Source: Streptococcus sp. bf_0095
GTDB taxonomy: Bacteria; Bacillota; Bacilli; Lactobacillales; Streptococcaceae
Assembly: GCF_004166885.1 (NCBI RefSeq)
Contig: NZ_RCYU01000002.1
Location: forward strand, 248,001 to 312,000
Reading direction: 5' to 3'
Length of the DNA: 64,000 nucleotides
The first letter of the stretch is position 1, and each line of letters opens with the position of its first letter. Below the pieces are notes generated by a model. The model had not been told where the DNA came from and ran no database searches. It saw only the letters and a list, made by a program, of their open reading frames with translations. Of the stretch, positions 26,051-34,516 are shown one piece after another. The translations under genes were made by a program, and so were the position numbers.

Positions 26051-26926
26051 ATGCTAAAAATCGAAAGTATTTCAAAAAAATTTGTTGGGAATGACTTTTA
26101 TTCACTCAAAGACGTCAATATGGAAATCAATAAGGGGGAGATTGTCGGTTTGATTGGTAGAAATGGGGCAGGTAAATCGACACTCATGAAGTTGATGGCA
26201 AAATCACTAAAACCAACTTCTGGACTTATTACCTATAATGGGATCGATATTCATAGTAAAGACAATGTATTAACAGACTTTGGTATTATGATTGATCCAG
26301 TATTCTACCCAGAAATGTCCGTTATTGATAACTTAAAATTTTATCTACGTTTACATGGGAAAGAGGAACTTTTTTCAAATATTGAACCAACTCTAAAATT
26401 GGTAGAACTATGGGAAGCTAGAAATAGAAAACCAAAAGGATTTTCTTTTGGTATGAAGCAAAGGACAGCCTTGGCAATTGCTTTGGTTGCCGAACCAGAC
26501 TTCCTTATTCTAGATGAACCATTCGTTGGACTAGATCCGATTGGTGTTCAGAAATTAATTGATATTTTGAAACAGTGGTCTAATGAGAGACAAATTTCAA
26601 TGCTTATTTCTAGCCACCAATTAGGAGAGCTAGAAGCCTTGTGTGAACGTTATGTCTATATTGAGGCAGGGCAGTTAGCAGACGCTTTTGACGGTGCAGC
26701 TTGTCCTAGTTTGCTTGTGTACTTGAAGGAAACTAAGAATCTTGAAGGGATTCAGTCTTTATTAAGTGATGACGTCATTCTAGAAGGCAATGTTTTAGAT
26801 ATTTCCACAAAGATAACCTCTGAAGAGATTAATGAGATTTTTAAAACTTTAGGAAATCATGCCTTGATTGAGAAGATAGAGGTGAAAGAGAACCACCTAA
26901 AAGAGATCTTTACGAAAGGACAGTAA
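26051..26926 (+). CDS. ABC transporter ATP-binding protein
   Basis: A 291-residue ATPase: Walker A GRNGAGKST (36-44), signature region FSFGMKQR near 136, Walker B FLILDEPF, H-loop SSHQLGELE. The signature is FSFGM rather than LSGGQ, common in ABC-2 exporters of antibiotics or peptides. The last 80 residues are a small extra domain as in bacitracin- and lantibiotic-resistance ATPases. It lies between two paralogous permease genes, with 1 bp to the second. Confidence 0.87.
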   Translation: MLKIESISKKFVGNDFYSLKDVNMEINKGEIVGLIGRNGAGKSTLMKLMAKSLKPTSGLITYNGIDIHSKDNVLTDFGIMIDPVFYPEMSVIDNLKFYLRLHGKEELFSNIEPTLKLVELWEARNRKPKGFSFGMKQRTALAIALVAEPDFLILDEPFVGLDPIGVQKLIDILKQWSNERQISMLISSHQLGELEALCERYVYIEAGQLADAFDGAACPSLLVYLKETKNLEGIQSLLSDDVILEGNVLDISTKITSEEINEIFKTLGNHALIEKIEVKENHLKEIFTKGQ

Positions 26927-26927
26927 T

Positions 26928-27701
26928 ATGAAACAAATCTTACCTGCCATTTTCACATCTGTCTGGAAGCGTAAAGAAAGCAAGATTTACCTGCTATTCG
27001 TTTTATTTCCAGTTATCTTTCTTCTAGCTTCCTTTTTTGGAAAATCTAATTTCATGCAAATTTCCGTAATAGGAGACAATAGAGTAAGTGGGATAGCCTT
27101 TCTAGATATGATGATCAGTTCAGCAGATTCATTTATCTTACCTACTCTTGCAATCTATTTCTTGACAATTTCTGTCTTTAGACGAGAGATAGATGATCAT
27201 ACCATGTTTCTTTATAGAGATTTAAGCCGTAAGAACATATTTTTTTCAAAATATCTTAGTTTACTCTCAATCTTGGTACTTTTTTATATTCTATTTACTT
27301 GTGTTTCTACTACAGTCTATTTTACCAGGGTCGTTCAGTTTACTTTTGCCTCGAATACCTTTTTTGATAATGATTTATCTATTACTTTATCAACCCTAGA
27401 GGATATTTTTGGAATCTTTTTAAAAGATATTTTTTCAGTAACTGTCGCTTCTGTGTTATGCCTTTATTTAAAAATAGGCTCAACCATAGTGGTTGCAATT
27501 ATTTTAACAATTGCAAGCATGATGACTTCAATGATTGGCGGAGGCATTGCAATGCTTTTCCCGAATGGATATAACAGATTGCTTAATGACGACATTTTGT
27601 CCACTCCACAAGCATTTTTGGGAGCCCTGGGCATTACCCTCGTCTATGGCTTTATTCTCCTAATCATTGGTTATAAAAAGTTTCAAAATTTAGAGTTTTG
27701 A
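26928..27701 (+). CDS. ABC transporter permease-like membrane protein 2
   Basis: A 257-residue protein with about six transmembrane segments, paralogous to the first permease of this unit (shared SVFRxEID and MFLYxD motifs, related C-terminal KKFQNLEF). The two permeases probably form a heterodimer with the ATPase between them. The upstream LytTR/GHKL pair, in the same direction, is the likely regulator. Substrate is not evident: defence against a bacteriocin, or export of a signal, are both possible. Confidence 0.75.
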   Translation: MKQILPAIFTSVWKRKESKIYLLFVLFPVIFLLASFFGKSNFMQISVIGDNRVSGIAFLDMMISSADSFILPTLAIYFLTISVFRREIDDHTMFLYRDLSRKNIFFSKYLSLLSILVLFYILFTCVSTTVYFTRVVQFTFASNTFFDNDLSITLSTLEDIFGIFLKDIFSVTVASVLCLYLKIGSTIVVAIILTIASMMTSMIGGGIAMLFPNGYNRLLNDDILSTPQAFLGALGITLVYGFILLIIGYKKFQNLEF

Positions 27702-27792
27702 TGTGACAGGACTTGACCTGCTGCCTATAATCTAATGACGTATACCTTGTCTACAATGTACGATTGAAAGATACAGGTTTCTCTTTATCATT

Positions 27793-27827
27793 AAAAAAAG
27801 ATTGGAACATAGCTCCAATCTTTTTTT
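27793..27827. terminator. Bidirectional terminator between the ABC unit and trxA
   Basis: AAAAAAAGATTGGA (27793-27806) pairs with its complement at 27814-27827 across a 7-nt loop. T-tracts on both strands end the plus-strand ABC unit and the minus-strand trxA gene. Confidence 0.88.
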
Positions 27828-27828
27828 C

Positions 27829-28143
27829 TTAACTCAACTCAGCCACAATGGCCTTGATTTGGTCTGCGGTGTGCACACCTGCTACTTGTTTGACAACTTG
27901 CCCATCTTTTTTAAAGAGTAGGGTTGGGATGGACATAATGCCGAAAGCACGAGCTGTATTTGGATTTTCGTCCACATCCATTTTCAGGATTTTTAATTCA
28001 TCTTCTGAAAGTTCTTGGGATAATTTTTCTAGGATAGGGGCTTGCATGCGACATGGACCACACCAGGTCGCCCAAAAGTCTACCAAGACCAATCCTTCTT
28101 TTGTTTCTGCTTCAAATGTTGCGTCTGTAATTGCTTTTACCAT
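27829..28143 (-). CDS. trxA: Thioredoxin
   Basis: A 104-residue classic thioredoxin with WCGPC (C28 and C31) and the cis-proline in SIPTLLF near residue 73. It reduces cytoplasmic disulfides. The stop lies 2 bp from the terminator hairpin. The upstream DUF4649 gene ends 12 bp before its start, so the two are probably co-transcribed. Confidence 0.96.
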   Translation of the reverse strand: MVKAITDATFEAETKEGLVLVDFWATWCGPCRMQAPILEKLSQELSEDELKILKMDVDENPNTARAFGIMSIPTLLFKKDGQVVKQVAGVHTADQIKAIVAELS

Positions 28144-28155
28144 TTTCTTTCTCCT

Positions 28156-28380
28156 TTAGTTTTTGTATTGATCGAGGTCTTGCTTCATCAAATAGAAGAA
28201 GACATCTCCGTAAGTTCCGTTGTAATCGAGTTCGTGCCCATTATAAGTCAATTTTTGAACTGGATAGTAATCCGCCACACCAATCAAGCAGGTCTGTTGA
28301 GAGCGTTCAAACTCTTCATAAGAATCAAAATGCATGACTCTTTCTTGTTTTGCACCATCTAGATATGTAATTTCAATCAT
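28156..28380 (-). CDS. DUF4649 family small protein
   Basis: A 74-residue acidic/aromatic protein (MIEITYLDGAKQERVMHFDS through GDVFFYLMKQDLDQYKN) of the streptococcal DUF4649 type; no function is known. No transmembrane segment or signal peptide. It is 12 bp upstream of trxA, implying a shared transcript. Confidence 0.75.
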   Translation of the reverse strand: MIEITYLDGAKQERVMHFDSYEEFERSQQTCLIGVADYYPVQKLTYNGHELDYNGTYGDVFFYLMKQDLDQYKN

Positions 28381-28493
28381 ATCAGTAACCTCTATTTCTT
28401 AAGATACACCCATTGTAACTCTGTTTATTACATCTGTCAAATGAAACGATTTACTTAGAATGATGAATCTTATTCGAAAAAAGACAATAAAAA

Positions 28494-28670
28494 AGAGGCT
28501 GGGCCAAAAGTCCTAGCCTCTCAATTGTCTTTGGATTGTCGAGCAAGACACAGTGGTTGAGTGGGCTCTACTACGCTGATTTCATCAGCTTTTACAGCCC
28601 TACTCAACTGTGCGGAGGTGGGACGACGAAATCGAATTCTAACGAATTACCGATTTCTGTCCAACTCTCT
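28494..28670 (-). repeat. Three-hairpin intergenic repeat, copy A
   Basis: About 177 bp, nearly identical to 35742-35916 in inverted orientation. On the minus strand the order is: long hairpin with GAAATCG/CGATTTC arms; hairpin with nested GTTGAGT/ACTCAAC and GCTGAT/ATCAGC; then hairpin GAGGCTAGGAC/GGCCCAGCCTC (28495-28520), terminator-like. Short ORFs inside it are by-products of the repeat. The rest of the 28381-28900 gap holds an rpsO terminator and otherwise nothing recognised. Confidence 0.85.
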
Positions 28671-28740
28671 CCATTCTTGCTGGATAAAACGGTTCTAGAC
28701 AAGGCACCGAGCCGAAGATAATATTGAAATTCTAGTAAAA

Positions 28741-28771
28741 AAAGAAAAGCTACTCTACAATAGAGTAACTT
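28741..28771 (-). terminator. Probable rpsO terminator
   Basis: AAGTTACTCTA pairs with TAGAGTAGCTT (28747-28757, 28761-28771) with one mismatch and loop TTG, followed on the minus strand by TTCTTTTTTT. It lies 130 bp beyond the rpsO stop. Confidence 0.7.
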
Positions 28772-28900
28772 AACTTTTTTGTATTCAATCGAACACGGCC
28801 TAAGCACTTGGCAAAAAAGATAAAATTTCCTAGAAACTGAGGTTTCTTCGTCAATTTTCCTATTTTTGCTTTGTGCTTTTGACGGCCTTTGTATCTTGAA

Positions 28901-29170
28901 TTAACGACGAAGGCCAAGAGAGTTGATCAACTCACGGTAACGGTTAACGTCGTTCTTACGAAGGTAAGCCAACAAGTTACGACGGCGACCGATTTTCTTC
29001 ATCAAACCACGGTAAGTTGCGTGGTCTTTTTTGTGTTGTTTGATGTGGTCGTTCAAGTGGTTGATTTCCCAAGTAAGGACAGCAACTTGAACTTCTACTG
29101 AACCAGTGTCACCTTCGTGACGTGCGTATTGTGCAATGATTTCATTTTTTTTCTCTTTTGAGATTGCCAT
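28901..29170 (-). CDS. rpsO: 30S ribosomal protein S15
   Basis: An 89-residue S15 ([15 protein letters not shown] start, [19 protein letters not shown] core, INSLGLRR end). ATG 29170 is chosen because AAAGGAG precedes it; an extension upstream would run into the leader. It stands alone, not next to pnp as in enterobacteria. It has a strong promoter and a structured leader. Confidence 0.97.
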   Translation of the reverse strand: MAISKEKKNEIIAQYARHEGDTGSVEVQVAVLTWEINHLNDHIKQHKKDHATYRGLMKKIGRRRNLLAYLRKNDVNRYRELINSLGLRR

Positions 29171-29184
29171 GATAAGCTCCTTTT

Positions 29185-29235
29185 CTTTATGCTCTATCCG
29201 AGTGGCAGGTTTGGCATATCCTGCTACCAAGAAAG
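29185..29235 (-). ncRNA. rpsO leader hairpin (possible S15 autoregulatory site)
   Basis: Between promoter and rpsO, GTGGCAGG and CCTGCTAC (around 29201-29226) form a stem with an A/T-rich loop in a leader of about 85 nt. S15 represses its own mRNA through leader structures in several bacteria; assignment here rests on position and the single clear hairpin. Confidence 0.4.
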
Positions 29236-29260
29236 AGTTAGTTGTCTATTCGACCTATCC

Positions 29261-29289
29261 ATTCTATCAAGATTTCATCTTTCTGTCAA
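29261..29289 (-). promoter_or_regulatory. rpsO promoter
   Basis: Minus strand: consensus TTGACA (29284-29289), 17-bp spacer, TAGAAT (29261-29266). Confidence 0.85.
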
Positions 29290-29362
29290 ACACTTATGCT
29301 CCCTTCAAAAACAGAAATACGCTTCTTTGAATCATTTATTCTAGAAGCCCTTTAACAGAAAA

Positions 29363-29392
29363 AGACAAGAATCTTTTCAGATCATTGTCTTA
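29363..29392 (-). terminator. Terminator hairpin, distal copy of a 30-bp direct repeat
   Basis: AAGACAA/TTGTCTT and AGAT/ATCT form an interrupted hairpin. On the minus strand TTTTTCTGTT follows directly, so this copy can terminate the adhesin transcript. It matches 29636-29665 at 28 of 30 positions in the same orientation. Confidence 0.7.
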
Positions 29393-29474
29393 GAATAGAG
29401 ACAAATTTTTTTACATAAAAAAGTTAGATAATTACCCGAAAATGACTTTTATTTTTAGCCATTTAAGAAGATCA

Positions 29475-29610
29475 AAACTTTCCGCTGTGAGAAAAATGCC
29501 TGAAACATAATTGTTTCAGGCATTCGGAATTATTGAGACCTTAGGCTCAATAATTAGTCATGGAACTTTGATGAAGTTCGCTGACGTCTGTACTCACCTA
29601 AGGAAAATTT
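29475..29610 (+). repeat. Structured intergenic repeat, copy 2 (136 nt)
   Basis: Same length and stems as 9234-9369: outer AAACTTTCC with GGAAAATTT, GTGAG/CTCAC, ATGCCTGAAAC/GTTTCAGGCAT (29496-29506, 29513-29523), a stem with one bulged A (29528-29540, 29544-29555), and GAACTT/AAGTTC (29563-29568, 29574-29579). Changes between copies keep pairing. It lies 3' of the minus-strand LPXTG gene and between two 30-bp direct repeats. Confidence 0.85.
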
Positions 29611-29635
29611 TTCAGAAGACTTTATCTTCAATCTG

Positions 29636-29665
29636 AGACAATTATCTTTTCAGATCATTGTCTTA
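29636..29665 (-). repeat. Proximal copy of the 30-bp direct repeat flanking copy 2
   Basis: Near-identical to 29363-29392 (28 of 30). It also folds as AAGACAA/TTGTCTC with inner ATCT/AGAT, but no T-tract follows on the minus strand. It is 16 bp past the adhesin stop codon. Confidence 0.75.
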
Positions 29666-29680
29666 TTTATATTGTAGTTG

Positions 29681-31753
29681 TTAGTCAGCTTTCCGTTTAC
29701 CACTTAACAGCATCGCTGCACCAACAAGAGCTAACAGAGCACTTACTCCGAACAAGCCATAAGAAGTGGCTTCACCAGTTGATGGAAGAATTTTTCTCTT
29801 TCCTTCTGTTGGTGTAGTTGGAGTTCCTGGTTTCTCCGATGTGCTTGGTGTGGTGGTCGATGGAGTCGTAGATGCTGGTGGAGGTGTAGTCGTAGACGGT
29901 GGCGGGGTTGTCGGTGGTGTATGACGGTTGGTTACCGTAAAACCATCGATAGTTGCTGTATACCCTGCTACTGGATCCTCTGTAATCGTGTAGACAATCT
30001 TCTTGCCTTCCTTGTATACTGGTAGATCCGTAAAGCTTGCCTGCCAATTGTCAGTAGCGGTGATTTCTTTTACGGCCACTTCTTGACCATCCGCAAGCAG
30101 ACGAACTGTTACCTTATCTGGTCGAAGGCCATCTTTATTTTCCTTATCATCCCAGACTTTCTTGACAGCTACTTCTGTCACTTCTGGTGTACGGCTATTG
30201 GTAATATTCGTTCCTTCAACACTTGTTTCATACCCTGCAACAGGTTCTTCTGAAACTGTGTAGGCAATGAGATTACCAGCATCGTCAACAAGATCAAGAT
30301 TGTCGAACTGATAGAGCCAATTGCCTTCCGCATCTGGTTTCACTTCTTTAGAAGCTACTTTTACACCGTTCGCTAAAAGATTGATGGTGATGGCTGATGG
30401 GCGTTTACCATCATGATTGTCATTGTCATTCCAGGTTTTCTGACCAGAAATGCTAGTTTTTTCTTTTTTGTTGATGACTTCACGCGAAATCGCAAGGTCA
30501 TTTCCAAAATCTTCTTTGCTGATCTTAATTGGCTCTTCTGAGAGGACGTATCCTGTCGGAGCTTGAATCTCTTGAACAGTATAAGCTTGCTTGATCAAGC
30601 CAGCAACGGTTCCTGTACCCTTCTCATCTGTGGTAATGGTTCCGACTTGCTCACCAGTGTCATCTGCTGTCACAGTAAAGACAGCACCTGCAAGTGCTTG
30701 ACCATTTTCTCCTTTTTTATGGATTGTGAAGGAATATTTCTCACCATTGAAGGCTCCTTCAAAGAATTGGTATAGAATATCTGCTTCTTTGTGTTGCTCT
30801 TTGACTTCTGTGGCAGTCATCGTCGCATTGTTTTTATATTCTGTATTGATGGCTGGGACCTTGTCCAAATAGACATCATAGCGAATGGTCATCCCTTGCT
30901 CAGGAGCTAGATCCCCGATATGAACAGTTAAAGAACGACCGTCCTCACTGACAACCGGAGAATAATGGCTGGTTACATTTGTGGTATCCCGCAAATGATA
31001 GGCACCATCTTCGTCACTGATCTTCCAAGTTCCTGTATGGATATTAACTGAATCTACCTTGATTTTACCATCTGTAAAGGCTAATTGGTCCTTAATATCA
31101 ATATTATGGAGGGCAGTGTGACCTTGATTGATGTTCAAGGTATAAGTCAATTTCAATTTATCGCCTGAGTTTGTCCAGCCCCATTTGCTAAAGACCTCTG
31201 GAGTTGGAGGATACTCACCTGGATTGACTCCTTTATAATCAACCTTTCCACCTGAAATGACTGTTTTATCAACTGAAAGCGTAAAATCAAGTGTTGTATT
31301 TCCCTTAATCACGGAGTGGTCTACACGAGCAAAGAAACGCAACTTCCCTGTTACATTGGCCATTTTTTCAGGATAGTCTGTATAGGTCACCGTGATGACT
31401 TTTCGTTGATCATCTACTGTCGCAGTTGCAACTTTTTGGCCAGTTGGATCCAATAGGTCAATGGTATCTGTTTCAAAAACCTTAAAACCATCTCCAAGTT
31501 GGATGACTGTTTGATCGCCTGCTTTTACACGACCATTCGGTAAAACAAAGTTTGCTTCAACATTGAAACTTTCCCAAACACCGAGTGGTTCTGTTAAGTC
31601 ACCGCCAGTCGCTTTAGAGATGTTCACAGAGCTTACAACATCATTGATCGTATCGGCATGTGCTTTAGTAACCCCATTGGGTTTAGCAAATCCTAAAGCT
31701 GCTAATAAAAACAAGGCAACTGTTGTCACAACAGCATAGAGCCACTTTTTCAT
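29681..31753 (-). CDS. LPXTG adhesin with collagen-binding and Cna-B-type domains
   Basis: A 690-residue surface protein. Signal peptide to about residue 34 (AHA). Residues about 40-330 are an N1-N2 adhesin fold like collagen-binding Cna heads. About 335-425 is a SpaA/prealbumin-like domain (KYSFTIHKKGENGQALAG, TGYVLSEEPI), and two Cna_B repeats follow (SISGQKTWNDNDNHDGKRP and EVAVKKVWDDKENKDGLRP), each likely to form a Lys-Asn isopeptide bond. Then a Pro/Thr-rich stalk, LPSTG (656-660), hydrophobic stretch and GKRKAD. Sortase-anchored adhesion to host matrix is likely. No sortase gene is adjacent. Confidence 0.92.
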   Translation of the reverse strand: MKKWLYAVVTTVALFLLAALGFAKPNGVTKAHADTINDVVSSVNISKATGGDLTEPLGVWESFNVEANFVLPNGRVKAGDQTVIQLGDGFKVFETDTIDLLDPTGQKVATATVDDQRKVITVTYTDYPEKMANVTGKLRFFARVDHSVIKGNTTLDFTLSVDKTVISGGKVDYKGVNPGEYPPTPEVFSKWGWTNSGDKLKLTYTLNINQGHTALHNIDIKDQLAFTDGKIKVDSVNIHTGTWKISDEDGAYHLRDTTNVTSHYSPVVSEDGRSLTVHIGDLAPEQGMTIRYDVYLDKVPAINTEYKNNATMTATEVKEQHKEADILYQFFEGAFNGEKYSFTIHKKGENGQALAGAVFTVTADDTGEQVGTITTDEKGTGTVAGLIKQAYTVQEIQAPTGYVLSEEPIKISKEDFGNDLAISREVINKKEKTSISGQKTWNDNDNHDGKRPSAITINLLANGVKVASKEVKPDAEGNWLYQFDNLDLVDDAGNLIAYTVSEEPVAGYETSVEGTNITNSRTPEVTEVAVKKVWDDKENKDGLRPDKVTVRLLADGQEVAVKEITATDNWQASFTDLPVYKEGKKIVYTITEDPVAGYTATIDGFTVTNRHTPPTTPPPSTTTPPPASTTPSTTTPSTSEKPGTPTTPTEGKRKILPSTGEATSYGLFGVSALLALVGAAMLLSGKRKAD

Positions 31754-31848
31754 AAACGATTTTTCTCCTTTTTACGTTTAGTAGATAAGTCCAGCCAGTA
31801 ACGAAGATGATGCCCTATTACAGATTTTCACAAAACCTATCTTTTCTC

Positions 31849-31877
31849 ATTATAGTTGATTTGCTTTGATAGTACAA
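31849..31877 (-). promoter_or_regulatory. Promoter of the LPXTG adhesin gene
   Basis: Minus strand: TTGTAC (31872-31877), 17-bp spacer, TATAAT (31849-31854). It gives a leader of about 90 nt; AAGGAG precedes ATG 31753. Confidence 0.75.
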
Positions 31878-31929
31878 GCAATTTTATATATTTTTTGTCT
31901 GTAACGTTCATTTTTTTGACACAAACAAA

Positions 31930-31964
31930 AAACTAGCTCCCTGTATCCTCAGTTTGCTAGCTTT
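31930..31964 (-). terminator. Possible rsuA terminator
   Basis: AAACTAGC (31930-31937) can pair with GCTAGCTTT (31956-31964), with one bulge and an 18-nt loop; the minus strand continues into TTTTTTG. The stem is short, so this is a weak call. Confidence 0.45.
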
Positions 31965-31972
31965 CCCTTTGT

Positions 31973-32701
31973 TTATAATGGGATTCCAAAGACCTCTAAA
32001 AAAGCCAATTCAGAGGGCTGGAGCCTACGCCACTGCCCCAATTTGAGAGCGGGATCTAGACTCAATGGACCCATGGAAATCCGCTCGAGATCGGTGACTT
32101 CCTTGCCACAAGCTGCGACCATGCGCTTGACCTGATGGAATTTTCCTTCAGCGATGCGGATCTGAACCAAGCAACTATCGGCTTCTCGATCAACCTCCAG
32201 AATTTCCAAATCAGCTGGCAGGGTAGTGAAATCCTTCAATTCTATTCCTTCTTTGAAGCGGACGACATCTTCCTGGGTCATGATTCCAGCCACTTGAGCA
32301 CGGTAGACCTTGTCCACATGCTTCTTGGGCGATAGCATGGCATGAGCCAGCTTACCATTATTGGTCAAGAGGAGTAAGCCATGAGTATCGATATCCAGCC
32401 GTCCGACAGGAAAGACTTCCTTGCGTCTCGCTGTATCATCTAGCAAATCTAAGACTGTTTGATGGTGGTCGTCTTCCGTTGCTGAAATGACCCCCTTGGG
32501 TTTATTGAGCAGATAGTAAACAAACTCTTCATGGAATAAACTTTCTCCCAGATAGCTCACTTGGTCTTTATCTGGATCAATGTGAACCTTGGCAGATGTC
32601 TCCACCTTCCCATTGACTTGAATTTTTTTCTGCTTGAGGACTTGCTTGACTTCTGTTCGGCTTCCCACTCCACAGTCCACTAAATATTTATCTAGACGCA
32701 T
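31973..32701 (-). CDS. rsuA: 16S rRNA pseudouridine synthase RsuA-type
   Basis: A 242-residue enzyme: N-terminal S4 RNA-binding domain (MRLDKYLVDCGVGSRTEVKQ) then the RsuA/RluB catalytic domain with GRLDIDTHGLLLLT, whose Asp is catalytic, and the C-terminal FHQVKRM motif. ATG 32701 is chosen because AAGGAG lies 6-7 nt upstream and the S4 domain begins there. RsuA makes pseudouridine 516 in 16S rRNA; a close paralogue function such as RluB/F is not excluded. Confidence 0.87.
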   Translation of the reverse strand: MRLDKYLVDCGVGSRTEVKQVLKQKKIQVNGKVETSAKVHIDPDKDQVSYLGESLFHEEFVYYLLNKPKGVISATEDDHHQTVLDLLDDTARRKEVFPVGRLDIDTHGLLLLTNNGKLAHAMLSPKKHVDKVYRAQVAGIMTQEDVVRFKEGIELKDFTTLPADLEILEVDREADSCLVQIRIAEGKFHQVKRMVAACGKEVTDLERISMGPLSLDPALKLGQWRRLQPSELAFLEVFGIPL

Positions 32702-32872
32702 GCTTATCTCCTTCATTCTTCTTATCATTATACCATGAACTGGCCTAAGATTCTTTCCTTTCCTAGTTTACAGCCCGTCTAGTCCATCAGCACCCCTCAA
32801 TCAATTGGGAAACTTTCATTCTAGAAGGAATTATGATATGATGGTTTCTAGAAAAAAGGAGTGAATGAGAAC

Positions 32873-33487
32873 ATGTCTGCAATTGAAACCATTACAAAAG
32901 CTGCCCATCTAATTGATATGAATGATATTATCCGCGAAGGCCATCCGACTTTAAGAGCTATCGCAGAAGAGGTCACTTTCCCACTGTCAGATCAAGAGAT
33001 CATCCTAGGGGAAAAAATGATGCAGTTCTTGCACCATTCGCAGGATCCTGTCATGGCAGAAAAATTAGGCCTTCGAGGTGGAGTTGGACTCGCTGCCCCT
33101 CAGTTGGACATTTCTAAGCGCATCATTGCCGTTCTCGTCCCAAATCCAGAGGACGAAGAAGGAAATCCTCCAAAAGAAGCCTACTCCATCCAAGAAGTCA
33201 TGTACAATCCTAAAATTGTCTCCCACTCAGTCCAAGATGCGGCTCTAGGAGATGGCGAAGGGTGTCTCTCTGTAGACCGCAACGTTCCTGGTTATGTGGT
33301 TCGCCACGCGCGTGTAACGGTAGACTACTATGACAAAACAGGAGAAAAACACCGCATCAAACTCAAAGGCTACAACTCCATCGTCGTTCAACATGAGATT
33401 GACCACATCAATGGGGTCATGTTCTACGATCGGATTAATCCAAAAGATCCTTTTGCTGTTAAAGAGGGTATGCTCATTTTAGAATAA
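32873..33487 (+). CDS. def: Peptide deformylase
   Basis: A 204-residue iron/zinc peptidase removing the N-formyl group from new proteins. All three motifs are present: GGVGLAAPQ (near 73), EGCLS (near 130) with the Cys ligand, and QHEIDH (near 172). Long loops make it the type II form common in Gram-positives. ATG 32873 is used; a GTG at 32861 would overlap the AAGGAG site. Confidence 0.96.
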   Translation: MSAIETITKAAHLIDMNDIIREGHPTLRAIAEEVTFPLSDQEIILGEKMMQFLHHSQDPVMAEKLGLRGGVGLAAPQLDISKRIIAVLVPNPEDEEGNPPKEAYSIQEVMYNPKIVSHSVQDAALGDGEGCLSVDRNVPGYVVRHARVTVDYYDKTGEKHRIKLKGYNSIVVQHEIDHINGVMFYDRINPKDPFAVKEGMLILE

Positions 33488-33513
33488 AAAAAAAGACCGA
33501 TGGGTCTTTTTTT
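33488..33513. terminator. Bidirectional terminator between def and the MscS-type gene
   Basis: AAAAAAAGACC (33488-33498) with GGTCTTTTTTT (33503-33513), loop GATG. It starts one base after the def stop and ends one base before the converging stop at 33515. Confidence 0.88.
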
Positions 33514-33514
33514 A

Positions 33515-34366
33515 TTAGGGTGTGACAGAAAAAGTTGTTGGAATCTCAATCCCATTTTGTAAGAGGGCATCATGATAGAGTTTATAATAAAGATGGTAAA
33601 TGGCCACTTGGCTCCCCGACTGGACCATCATAGCGACGCGGAAGGAATAGCGACCCGTTCCCTTTTCGATTTGAGGTCCTAAAATCGTTGGACCATCTAA
33701 GATTTCTGGATGTTTCTGTGCCTGTTCATCGTTGACTTGCTGGAATATTTGATAAATCTTATCGAGATCCGTTTGAGCAGAAATCGGCATATCAATTAAG
33801 ACGCGCTGGTTGCCCCGAGAGAGATTGCTGACAACCATAATATTGCGATTGGGGATAAAATGCAAGGTCCCATCTGCATCTCTCACCTGGGTTGTCCGAA
33901 TGCCGACACTCGACACTGTCCCAGCGATGGTAATCGGACCATTAGTCACTCGAACAGTATCTCCAACATCCAATTGGCGCTCAAGGAGAATAAAGAAACC
34001 ATTGACCAAATCCGATAAGAAGCCTTGAGCTCCCATCCCAATGGCAACTCCTGCAATTCCCGCTCCAGCTAAGAGACTAGAAACAGGTAAGCCGAGGATG
34101 GAAAGAATCCAGTAGATCAAAATAAAATAGAGGCAGTAATTCAACAGACTCTCTACCAAGCGCAAGATAGTATTCTTACGCGCTTCATCTTGGCCCACAT
34201 AATTCAATGACGGTTTTAAAATCCGTTTCACCAAGCTACGAAGTAGTTTTTTTGCAAGTAAAAATAAGATAAATAAAATAGCTAAGGAAATCAATTTCGA
34301 AACCAATTCATCCATGATTTTGGTCCAATCAAACTGACTGACATAGCGAGAAAAAATATTCTTCAT
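33515..34366 (-). CDS. MscS-family mechanosensitive channel
   Basis: A 283-residue protein with three transmembrane segments: residues about 20-45, 70-95, and the pore helix with the Gly/Ala-rich GAGIAGVAIGMGAQGFLSDLVNGFF. The MscS beta domain follows (FILLERQLDVGDTVRVTNG, GTVSSVGIRTTQVRDADG, IPNRNIMVVSN). It releases solutes on osmotic downshock. The start is uncertain: ATG 34366 has a poor ribosome-binding distance (AAGGAG 13 nt away), while GTG 34378 overlaps the same site; ATG is preferred. Confidence 0.9.
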   Translation of the reverse strand: MKNIFSRYVSQFDWTKIMDELVSKLISLAILFILFLLAKKLLRSLVKRILKPSLNYVGQDEARKNTILRLVESLLNYCLYFILIYWILSILGLPVSSLLAGAGIAGVAIGMGAQGFLSDLVNGFFILLERQLDVGDTVRVTNGPITIAGTVSSVGIRTTQVRDADGTLHFIPNRNIMVVSNLSRGNQRVLIDMPISAQTDLDKIYQIFQQVNDEQAQKHPEILDGPTILGPQIEKGTGRYSFRVAMMVQSGSQVAIYHLYYKLYHDALLQNGIEIPTTFSVTP

Positions 34367-34456
34367 ACCTTCTATCACTCTCCTTCTCTCTTTTTCTAAT
34401 GGTTTGATTATATCAGATTTTAGGCTATAGAACCAGCACCCTTATTTAAATAACCA

Positions 34457-34485
34457 TTGATTTTGCGCCCTTTCTATCGTATAAT
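34457..34485 (+). promoter_or_regulatory. sstT promoter
   Basis: TTGATT (34457-34462), 17-bp spacer, TATAAT (34480-34485), 31 bp before ATG 34517. Confidence 0.8.
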
Positions 34486-34516
34486 GGACGATAAACTTTC
34501 GAAAAAGGAGGTCCTT

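Noticed and set aside
28536-28721. Small ORF encoded inside the three-hairpin repeats (also 35669-35875), beginning MSSKTQWLSGLYYADF
   Set aside because: The reading frame is created by the hairpin repeat and breaks at its ends; no ribosome-binding site. Best treated as non-coding.
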